Assembly (NCBI GenBank): GCA_049652745.1
Contig: JBASEY010000016.1
Location: 1-61,763, forward strand
Source: JBASEY01 sp049652745
Lineage (GTDB): Bacteria > CSSED10-310
Reading direction: 5' to 3'
Length of the DNA stretch: 61,763 nucleotides
Part shown: piece after piece, positions 8,891 to 15,784 of the stretch
Layout: every line of letters starts with the position of its first letter
How positions within the stretch are numbered: position 1 is the stretch's first letter
Notes under the pieces: model-generated
The model's database searches: none
What the model was told of the DNA's origin: nothing
Seen by the model: the letters and a program-made list of their open reading frames with translations, nothing else
Translations under genes and position numbers: made by a program

Positions 8891-9517
8891 TTAAAACGCG
8901 AATGAACCACCGATACCGAAGGCATCCTGGTCACCGAAAACACCCTCAGCAAAAATACCGAATTGATCGAACCGCAATTTGACACCGAATACAAAATCCA
9001 GATAGGATTCACTTTTAGAACCTTTTTCACCCCAAAAATCGTAAGTAGCTTTGCTATGTGAAAAAACCAGGTTGGCGTATGGTGTCCAATTGACGGCATG
9101 GTCAAACTGTTTGGAAATAATGGCACGACCTTCAAAACTGAAAATCGACGGAATGAGTGTAAAGTCGTCTTCTTTTTTCTCAAAACCGTAAAAGAGAGCC
9201 CCTCGCAACGAGACATTGAAAGGAAGTGTTTGACCGTCTTCAATTAGTCTTATCATGGCCCCGCCACCAATGCTGAAAGTCGATTCATAATCATAGTCGT
9301 TATATTGGAATTCACCAAACAGAGTCATGTTATCGGCGATCGGTGCTTCCAATCGCATCGGTATGAAATAGATATCGAGCCAGCCATCATCGTCGATATC
9401 TACATATCCGATACTGAACTCCATCCCATCAGGAATAATCCCATCCGTGAAATAGTGTGTTCCGGCAAACACAGGAGCCGCAACAGCGATAATTAAGGCT
9501 AACAGTAATTTTTTCAT
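8891..9517 (-). CDS. predicted outer-membrane beta-barrel protein
   Basis: 209 residues from the ATG at 9517, chosen because AAGGGGGAAAA precedes it and the signal peptide (MKKLLLALIIAVAAPVFA) starts there. The mature chain is built of alternating-residue amphipathic strands (MTLFGEFQYNDYDY, WTPYANLVFSHSKATYDF, GIFAEGVFGDQDAFGIGGSFAF) and ends in Phe, typical for BAM-inserted barrels. It carries an acidic DIDDDGWLDIY segment near residues 39-49. About 8-10 strands are likely. Single-gene unit; role unknown (porin, stress sensor or structural barrel). Confidence 0.75.
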   Translation of the reverse strand: MKKLLLALIIAVAAPVFAGTHYFTDGIIPDGMEFSIGYVDIDDDGWLDIYFIPMRLEAPIADNMTLFGEFQYNDYDYESTFSIGGGAMIRLIEDGQTLPFNVSLRGALFYGFEKKEDDFTLIPSIFSFEGRAIISKQFDHAVNWTPYANLVFSHSKATYDFWGEKGSKSESYLDFVFGVKLRFDQFGIFAEGVFGDQDAFGIGGSFAF

Positions 9518-9561
9518 TTTTTCCCCCTTGAATTTCTTGATTAACACCAATTAACGTTGGA

Positions 9562-9591
9562 AATATAAAACGTTTTAATAAGAAAAATCAA
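9562..9591 (-). promoter_or_regulatory. promoter candidate for beta-barrel gene
   Basis: On the minus strand TTGATT (9591-9586), 18-base spacer, TATATT (9567-9562), about 45 bases upstream of ATG 9517. Confidence 0.4.
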
Positions 9592-9636
9592 TAGAAAAAC
9601 ACGATTCTGATCCCAAAAGCCTCAGTGTTGTTCACT

Positions 9637-9665
9637 TTGACTGCTTATTATTTTTTTAATAATAT
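9637..9665 (+). promoter_or_regulatory. sigma70-type promoter for the AOR operon
   Basis: TTGACT at 9637-9642, 17-base spacer, TAATAT at 9660-9665. It lies about 70 bases upstream of the first AOR gene, which has the strong ribosome binding site AAGGAGGTAATT just before ATG 9737. Confidence 0.6.
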
Positions 9666-9736
9666 ATTGGAGCGATATTGAAGCGACCAGCACGCTTCAT
9701 ATCCTCTTTTCATCACATAGCTTCAAGGAGGTAATT

Positions 9737-12112
9737 ATGCCGAACTCTCCTGTCCAAAAAATGCGTCGGAAACACACGGTTCTAGCTGAACTTGCCTATG
9801 AACCCGGCACGCTGATGCGTGGGTACGCGGACAAAGTTCTGAGAGTTGATCTGGGAAAGAATGCAATCGAGATTCTTCCGGTTACCCAGCAAATGAAAGA
9901 TCTGTGGATCGGCGGCAAAGGTTTTGACTTGTGGCTGATGTTTCAAGAAATCAACAAAGATACCAAGTGGGACAGCCCGGAAAACGTGATCTGCCTGTCA
10001 TCTGGCCCCTTGGGCGGCACGACGTCGTTCCCGGGATCGGGCAAAACGATCGTGACGTCTATATCGCCTGCGACGGAATCCATCATGGATTCCAATGTCG
10101 GCGGCTATTTCGGTCCATATCTCAAATTCGCCGGGTTCGATGCCATGGTTCTTGCCGGAAAGGCTCATGATGAAGTCATCGTCGTCATCGATGTCCCCAA
10201 ACAGATGATCACGATCGAAAAAGCCCCGGATGAAGCCCTGGACGCTCATATCATCTGTGAACAATTGACGGAAATGTATGCCGATAACGAAGACGACAAG
10301 CGAAATATCGCCGTTGTGGCCGCCGGCAGCGCAGCCGATCATGTTTGGATGGGAATCTTGAATTTTTCATTTTATGACTGGAGACGTAAAGTCACCCGAA
10401 TCAAACAAGCCGGCCGCGGAGGCCTCGGAACAGTGTTCCGCGACAAAAAAATCAAGGCGCTTGTCATAAAGAACAAATATTTTACGCCTGCCTGGTCCAT
10501 TTCGGAACAACCCTTCGCTGATGAATTCAAGATCGACGTACCGGAAACAGCTAAAACTCTCACTGTACAGGACGTACATCATATTGTCGCTAAATGGCAA
10601 AATAAAAAAGATTTTCTGCTGGATATGCTCCTGGATGCCCAAAACCAACAAGGCTTCATTTCAAGGGAAGTCATCGATGGCATAAATGAATTGACCCGTA
10701 TACCAAAATCGCACCTTTATCACATTGCTACCTTCTATCCGTTTTTTTCAATGAAACCCCGAAAAGAAAACGATCGGCATCCGGATATTTTTGTTTGTGA
10801 TGTGCGAATACTGCCGGGAAACGTTTCGGTAACTCTGCGTCAGCCAGGCTCTGACAATCCAAAAAACAAAGATGATGCCCGTCTTCAGGAAGTTTGTAAG
10901 TCTTTGAAAAACCATTTGGACACATTTACACCGGATCAAATGATGCAACTTGTCACCGATTCTAACTTGCGTGCTCGAGAAAGAAACGGTTTCTCTGTCG
11001 GACATGCTTGGCAGTCGGCTCGTCTTGCCGCGGAAAAACGAAAGATTCAGCCTGTCCTGATTTGTTCAATCACTGAAACCAGCCCGGGAGTTTGTATCGA
11101 CAGAACCATCGTTGAAAACGATCCTTATGGACTTGTCGAAGGTTTGATATTGGGCGCGTATGCGGTTGGAGCGAGCGAAGGACATATTTCCATACACCAT
11201 CGATATAAGCGAGCGACAGACAGATTGAACGATGCGATCGAGACGATGCGTTCGAAAGGATGGCTGGGTGATAAAATCAACGGATTGAATTTCAAATTTG
11301 ATCTCTATGTGCATCATAGCCCGGGTTCTGCTGTCGATTGTGAACCTTCAGCCGTCATCGAGGCTCTGTCCGGCAGGCCCGGTGAACCCCATTTGAATTC
11401 CTTGAACCCTTTGGAATCGGGCTTCAAAAAGGCGCCGACGATTCTCAACAACGCAGAAACATGGATCACCATCCCTGCGATCATCCGCAACGGCGCAGAC
11501 TGGTTTAAATCTTTAAATCCTCAAAAAGGGTTTTCTGCCGGGACAAAAGTGTTTATGCTTTCAGGAGCGCTCAATCAAACCGGTCTTGCAGAAGTGCCCC
11601 TCGGCACTCCTCTTCAATTTGTTCTGAATACATGGGGAAAGGGCGTTCCGAACGGGCAATCGATTAAAGCCGTTTTGATCGGCGGGCCGTCAGGTGGTTT
11701 TATACCGGGTACAAAACTGGACATACCGTTGGATTTCAAAACCCTGACTGATGCCGGAAGCACGGTGGGCTCTGGTGACATAACGGTTTTTGACCAGTCA
11801 ACCTGTATGGTCGATATGATAGAAAGTTACACTCGATACCTGGCCGGCGAAAGCTGCGGCAAATGTTTGCCGTGCCGTGAAGGCCTGCAGCATTTGGCAG
11901 CTATACTGAAAAAAATCAAAGATGGGAAAGGATCGATGGAAGACCTCGATACTATTAAAGAGCTAGCCGAGACCGTCTCCGCTGCGAGTTTGTGCCATTT
12001 TGGGAAAATGGCTCCCAATCCTATTCTGACGGGGTTGCGTTATTTCCGTGAAGACCTCATGACACATGTCCGTACGGGCCGATGCCCTTCGCACCAAAAG
12101 GAGGACAATTAA
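9737..12112 (+). CDS. AOR N-terminal domain fused to NuoE/NuoF-like module
   Basis: 791 residues in three parts. Residues about 27-245 match the N-terminal domain of tungsten aldehyde:ferredoxin oxidoreductases (WIGGKGF, SSGPLGGTTSFPGSG, SNVGGYFGPYLKFAGFDAMV, QAGRGGLGTVFRDKKIKA), the domain that covers the tungstopterin. Residues about 268-362 resemble the helical half of NuoE (LLDAQNQQGFISREVIDGI, IATFYPFF) but the [2Fe-2S] cysteines are largely gone. Residues about 400-785 align along NuoF with the SLBB region. The N3 ligands C707, C710, C713 and C753 are kept. FMN/NADH signatures are not: GRGGAGFPTGLKW became ARERNGFSVGHAW (413-425), NADESEPGSFKDR became SITETSPGVCIDR (444-456), and GAGAYICGEETAL became SPGSAVDCEPSAV (528-540). 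The catalytic AOR domains are on the next gene, so the two must form a complex. Confidence 0.88.
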   Translation: MPNSPVQKMRRKHTVLAELAYEPGTLMRGYADKVLRVDLGKNAIEILPVTQQMKDLWIGGKGFDLWLMFQEINKDTKWDSPENVICLSSGPLGGTTSFPGSGKTIVTSISPATESIMDSNVGGYFGPYLKFAGFDAMVLAGKAHDEVIVVIDVPKQMITIEKAPDEALDAHIICEQLTEMYADNEDDKRNIAVVAAGSAADHVWMGILNFSFYDWRRKVTRIKQAGRGGLGTVFRDKKIKALVIKNKYFTPAWSISEQPFADEFKIDVPETAKTLTVQDVHHIVAKWQNKKDFLLDMLLDAQNQQGFISREVIDGINELTRIPKSHLYHIATFYPFFSMKPRKENDRHPDIFVCDVRILPGNVSVTLRQPGSDNPKNKDDARLQEVCKSLKNHLDTFTPDQMMQLVTDSNLRARERNGFSVGHAWQSARLAAEKRKIQPVLICSITETSPGVCIDRTIVENDPYGLVEGLILGAYAVGASEGHISIHHRYKRATDRLNDAIETMRSKGWLGDKINGLNFKFDLYVHHSPGSAVDCEPSAVIEALSGRPGEPHLNSLNPLESGFKKAPTILNNAETWITIPAIIRNGADWFKSLNPQKGFSAGTKVFMLSGALNQTGLAEVPLGTPLQFVLNTWGKGVPNGQSIKAVLIGGPSGGFIPGTKLDIPLDFKTLTDAGSTVGSGDITVFDQSTCMVDMIESYTRYLAGESCGKCLPCREGLQHLAAILKKIKDGKGSMEDLDTIKELAETVSAASLCHFGKMAPNPILTGLRYFREDLMTHVRTGRCPSHQKEDN

Positions 12113-12114
12113 TC

Positions 12115-14109
12115 ATGGCGAAGATAGATATTTTTGTGAATGGCAAGCAACTTCAAGTTGCCGAAGGAACGATATTGTTGAAAGTTTTAAACGAGCAGGA
12201 AATCACTGTTCCGACGTTGTGCAGCCATAAAGATTTGAAGCCGGAGGGCGCCTGCCGACTATGTTCGGTCGAGGTCGAGAGCGATGGTCGACGCGAACTG
12301 GTCACAAGCTGTGATTATGTTGTCAACGGACCGATAAAGGTATACACAGACACAGACACTGTCAAAAAACACAGAAAAGTGTTGGCGGAGCTACTTTTAG
12401 GACGATGGCCCGACGTTCCGATAATCAAAAAGATCGCCCGACAATGCGGTGTGTCGGAGAGCCGTTTTGCTGGTCCGTTGACGGATTCGAACCCCAAATC
12501 ATGTGTTTTATGTGGGCATTGTATACGCGCATGTGCTGAATTCGCCCAAGAACATATCATCGATTTTGCCGGGCGAGGCATTAAACGTCATGTCACGATG
12601 CCTTTTCAAAAAGTCGATCCTCATTGCATCGGTTGCACCAGTTGCGCTTATGTCTGCCCGACCGGAGCATTGCACATTGTCGATGACTTGAACAATCCGA
12701 TAAACCCGATGTTGATCAGAAATTATGGAATGAAGGTGAACTCTGAAATGGCCAATCTTGATCAATATCAGTGTCGGATGCGCGAAATCGGGACGACCAA
12801 TATCGTTTCGGTTATGGATGCTTATGATTTGCTGCCTGTCATGAATTATCGATTTGGAACCCATGAGGAAGTGTACAAGATCGACGGAGGTATTCTGAAA
12901 GCGAAATATTTTACTCAAAATATGCCGGACGGATGCTGGAAAGGCTGCACGATGGCTTGTGCTAAAACCATCGAACAATTCACGTTAAAAACCGGGCCGT
13001 ACAAGGGTCATGTCGTCACGGTCGAAGGGCCGGAATATGAAACCGCCGCCGGCGGCTCGAACATGGGCCTGTTCGACATGGACGCCATCGCTGAATTCAA
13101 TTTTTATTGTGATACGTACGGAGTTGACACGATTTCCGCTGCAACCTGTATTGCCTTTGTAATGGAAGCCTATGAGGCCGGTGTCATTGACGACACCGTC
13201 ACAGGTGGTCTGGACTTGCATTTCGGCCAATCCGCTTCCGTGTTGGAGCTTCTTCATCAGATGTCCCGTGGTGAAGGTTTCGGCGTCGATGTCGGCATGG
13301 GTATTCGATGGCTGAAAAACCACTGGGGCAAAACGTTGAATCTGACAACTGAACAGAAGGCATTCCTCCAGGATATCGGGATGGAAGTCAAAGGTTTGGA
13401 AGTCAGTGAATATATGACGAAGGAGTCCATTGCTCAACAGCTTGGTTACGGCATGGCCGTCAAAGGCCCTCAACACGATGAAGCATGGCTCATCTTCATG
13501 GATATGGTCAACAATGAGCTTCCAACCTATGAAGCCAAAGCGGAAGCGCTGTATTATTTTCCTCTGTGGCGAACATGGTTCGGGCTTTACGGGTTGTGCA
13601 AACTTCTCTGGAACGACGTTACACCGGCCGATAACAAGCTCACCGCCGAACCCCAGAAGGTTCCTGACCACGTCAGAAATTACTTCAAATTCGTCGAGGG
13701 CATGCTCGGTCGAAAATTGGATGAAGAAGGAATGCTCAAAGAAAGCGCCCGCGTTCATAATTTACAGCGTATCATGTGCCTGATGCTCGGAAAAGGCAAG
13801 CGGAATGAAGATTATATGCCTTATCGTGGCATCGGGCCGGTGACCAAAGTTGAGTATGAAAGTCGGGTGGAACGCTATGATAAACAGCTCAAAGAGGTTC
13901 TTGGCATCGATCCGGCAGGCAAAACCGTTGAAGAAAAAATGGCGTTGATTCGTGCTTACCGAGAAGAGCAATACGATAAAACGTTGGATGTGGTTTATCG
14001 ACGACGCGGCTGGGATCGGCAGGGAGTGCCGACAAAAGCGAGGCTGGAGGAGCTGGGTATCGATCTGCCGGAAATCGTGGCGGTTCTTGAAGAGCATCAT
14101 AGTTTTTAA
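12115..14109 (+). CDS. NuoG-like ferredoxin module fused to AOR catalytic domains
   Basis: 664 residues from ATG 12115 (AAGGAGGACAATT upstream; the longer frame would overlap the previous gene). Residues 1-66 are a plant-type [2Fe-2S] domain (C36, C47, C50, C66). The His/Cys cluster of NuoG (HxxxCxxCxxxxxC) is missing: HRKVLAELLLGRWPDVP stands in its place (86-102). Two [4Fe-4S] motifs follow (C130/C133/C136/C140 and C171/C174/C177/C181). Residues about 220-664 are AOR domains 2-3. They carry cluster ligands C274, C278, C282 and C495, the pterin motif DTYGVDT (333-339), EYET, and H454 in VKGPQHDEAW. In the second pterin motif (DxxGLC) the Asp appears as Gly. Predicted role: tungsten-dependent aldehyde oxidation, with electrons passing into the Fe-S chain. 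Confidence 0.9.
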   Translation: MAKIDIFVNGKQLQVAEGTILLKVLNEQEITVPTLCSHKDLKPEGACRLCSVEVESDGRRELVTSCDYVVNGPIKVYTDTDTVKKHRKVLAELLLGRWPDVPIIKKIARQCGVSESRFAGPLTDSNPKSCVLCGHCIRACAEFAQEHIIDFAGRGIKRHVTMPFQKVDPHCIGCTSCAYVCPTGALHIVDDLNNPINPMLIRNYGMKVNSEMANLDQYQCRMREIGTTNIVSVMDAYDLLPVMNYRFGTHEEVYKIDGGILKAKYFTQNMPDGCWKGCTMACAKTIEQFTLKTGPYKGHVVTVEGPEYETAAGGSNMGLFDMDAIAEFNFYCDTYGVDTISAATCIAFVMEAYEAGVIDDTVTGGLDLHFGQSASVLELLHQMSRGEGFGVDVGMGIRWLKNHWGKTLNLTTEQKAFLQDIGMEVKGLEVSEYMTKESIAQQLGYGMAVKGPQHDEAWLIFMDMVNNELPTYEAKAEALYYFPLWRTWFGLYGLCKLLWNDVTPADNKLTAEPQKVPDHVRNYFKFVEGMLGRKLDEEGMLKESARVHNLQRIMCLMLGKGKRNEDYMPYRGIGPVTKVEYESRVERYDKQLKEVLGIDPAGKTVEEKMALIRAYREEQYDKTLDVVYRRRGWDRQGVPTKARLEELGIDLPEIVAVLEEHHSF

Positions 14110-14131
14110 TTTTGAGATGGATAAATAGGGA

Positions 14132-14758
14132 TTGGCTTTTTACTTCGATACCATGAAACAAGATGTTTTTACGCGGAATGTTCCAGGCGTAACGGAAAGA
14201 TTACAGAAAGTCTGTGTCGGCATTGCGGGATGTGGAGGTTTGGGTTCCAATGCGGCTGTAATGCTGGCACGGGCGGGCATCGGAAAATTGATTCTTGCCG
14301 ATTTTGATCGTGTTGAACCATCCAATTTGAACCGCCAACATTTTTTTTTAAGTGATCTCGGCAAGCCCAAAGCCGAAGCCTTGGCCGCCTATCTCAAGGC
14401 AATAAACCCGACAATTGTTCTCGATATCCATACTTGTATGGTGGATCGCGATAATATGGTTTCGATTTTCGGAGAAGCCGATATGCTGTTGGAAGCGTTT
14501 GATCAAGCGGAATCCAAGCTTTGGTTGATCCAATCATGGTGCAGCCGATATCCCTCAAAACCTCTTGTTTCCGGAAATGGTCTGGCCGGCTATGGCTCGT
14601 GGGAAACGCTTAGGATGGAGCAAATCGGTAACTTGGTGCTGTGTGGTGATATGACGAGTGATATGGCTATGGGTATGACAGCGCCGCGTGTGATGATCGT
14701 CGCCGCAATGCAGGCCAACGCCGTGATCCAGTTGATTTTGGAAGGGAAAGCGACGTGA
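14132..14758 (+). CDS. ThiF/MoeB-type sulfur-carrier adenylyltransferase
   Basis: 208 residues, E1-like fold: nucleotide-binding GIAGCGGLGSNAAVMLARAGIG, then LADFDRVEPSNLNRQHFF and KAEALAAYLKAINP, and SGNGLAGYGS. This is the short ThiF form (about 200 residues) that adenylates the C-terminal Gly of a small carrier protein. The carrier is the next gene (4-base overlap), so the pair probably activates sulfur for the molybdopterin dithiolene of the tungsten cofactor, or for thiamine; the AOR context favours the former. The start is uncertain: TTG 14132 is used because no ATG with a good ribosome binding site exists, and ATG 14153 would shorten the protein by seven residues. Confidence 0.85.
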   Translation: MAFYFDTMKQDVFTRNVPGVTERLQKVCVGIAGCGGLGSNAAVMLARAGIGKLILADFDRVEPSNLNRQHFFLSDLGKPKAEALAAYLKAINPTIVLDIHTCMVDRDNMVSIFGEADMLLEAFDQAESKLWLIQSWCSRYPSKPLVSGNGLAGYGSWETLRMEQIGNLVLCGDMTSDMAMGMTAPRVMIVAAMQANAVIQLILEGKAT

Positions 14759-14955
14759 TCACTGTCAACAACAGAGACACGCTGGAATGGAAACCGGGTA
14801 TGACAGTCAGAGATGTCCTGAATGAAATGGGATATATTTATGTCCTGATCGTTGTCAGTGTGAACGGCCTGCTCGTGAACGAAAATGAATACGACACCTG
14901 GTTGGTTCCGGACAACGCTTCCATTCGAGCGATTCATATTCATCACGGAGGGTAA
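14755..14955 (+). CDS. ThiS/MoaD-type sulfur carrier protein
   Basis: 66 residues, beta-grasp carrier: ITVNNRDTLEWKPGMTVRDVLNEMG and a terminal HHGG, the Gly-Gly tail that is adenylated and thiocarboxylated. GTG start overlapping the TGA of the ThiF-like gene (GTGA), so the two are translationally coupled. As last gene of the AOR operon it is most likely a dedicated MoaD-like partner for tungstopterin synthesis. The operon ends at the hairpin 14958-15002. Confidence 0.85.
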   Translation: MITVNNRDTLEWKPGMTVRDVLNEMGYIYVLIVVSVNGLLVNENEYDTWLVPDNASIRAIHIHHGG

Positions 14956-14957
14956 AA

Positions 14958-15002
14958 AAGCGGAAACGAGGTCCAGGTGATATTCACCTCCCGTTTCCGC
15001 TT
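14958..15002. terminator. strong bidirectional terminator between convergent operons
   Basis: AAGCGGAAACG (14958-14968) pairs with CGTTTCCGCTT (14992-15002); a second inner hairpin AGGTGA-TAT-TCACCT sits inside. It ends the AOR operon (+) and the ten-gene dprA-to-DUF4412 operon (-). Flanking A and T runs fit use from both sides. Confidence 0.85.
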
Positions 15003-15033
15003 GTTTAATTGACGGCAGCAAAACTAGAAATCG

Positions 15034-15765
15034 TTAATTTTCCTGACTCTTTTCTGTTTCGCTCTTGTTGTCTTCCTCTATTTTTTTGAAGCCTTCAGGC
15101 GCTTGAAACAAACTTTTATCGAGAGCTTTGGTTTCAACTTTTTTGACTTCCTGAGTAATTTCCATGTTCATGATTTTGTTGATGATTTTAATAGAAAATC
15201 CTTCCATTTTTTTCTGCATGTCAAATCCCATGGAAATAGTGGAAAGCACCAGGCTCTTTTTAAAAACATCTTTGAATTTATCGAAGCTTTTTAACATCGC
15301 ATCGTATTCAGGGATATCTTTTGTCATCCAATATTCAGAAGACGATCCCATGATGGTAACAACATATTTAGTGCATTTGAATCCGCTTATTTCTTGTGTT
15401 TCTTCCGTTTTTGTCACCTCCATCGAGTTCAGCATCTGATCCAACATTTTTTGTGTTTGTTCCAGCAATTTGGTTTCTTCCTCGCTTTTAGGTTTCAAGA
15501 AATCTTCGAATTTCACTTCCGTATATGTTTTATCTTTCAAGTTGAGTTGGTAAAATTTTTCATCCTTATAGTTGATAATTATTGCAGTCTCGTCACCGGT
15601 TTCAGAGCGCATTCCGTGCTCCGACAGATATATTTTTACCGTTTCCGGAGCATCGCGTCCAGGACCTCCGGTAACAACGGATTCAGAATACAAATCAGCA
15701 GACACCATAGACGTTGCGAGAGCAATAACCATAGACCATAAAAAACATTTCGCGTAAAATTTCAT
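15034..15765 (-). CDS. exported DUF4412-like protein
   Basis: 243 residues from the ATG at 15765, preceded by AAGGAGGAATGTC; the longer frame to 15999 runs into the neighbour gene. Signal peptide MKFYAKCFLWSMVIALATSMVSA. The mature part follows the DUF4412 pattern: a periplasmic beta-rich domain (VKIYLSEHGMRSETGDETAIIINYKDEKFYQLN, shown in part) with GFKCTKYVV and YWMTKDIPEYDAM. The C-terminus is charged (KKIEEDNKSETEKSQEN). Last gene of the large minus-strand operon, 19 bases after the propeller gene. Function unknown; possibly a LolA-like envelope protein. Confidence 0.8.
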   Translation of the reverse strand: MKFYAKCFLWSMVIALATSMVSADLYSESVVTGGPGRDAPETVKIYLSEHGMRSETGDETAIIINYKDEKFYQLNLKDKTYTEVKFEDFLKPKSEEETKLLEQTQKMLDQMLNSMEVTKTEETQEISGFKCTKYVVTIMGSSSEYWMTKDIPEYDAMLKSFDKFKDVFKKSLVLSTISMGFDMQKKMEGFSIKIINKIMNMEITQEVKKVETKALDKSLFQAPEGFKKIEEDNKSETEKSQEN

Positions 15766-15784
15766 GACATTCCTCCTTGAAGTG

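Noticed and set aside
12082..12120. A simple frameshift or assembly error splitting one AOR gene
   Set aside because: The AOR halves are separated by complete NuoE/F-like and NuoG-like modules, with a good stop, ribosome binding site and start between the genes.
12985..13758. Long antisense frame (257 codons) opposite the second AOR gene
   Set aside because: It lies entirely inside a gene with clear AOR motifs on the other strand and resembles no family.
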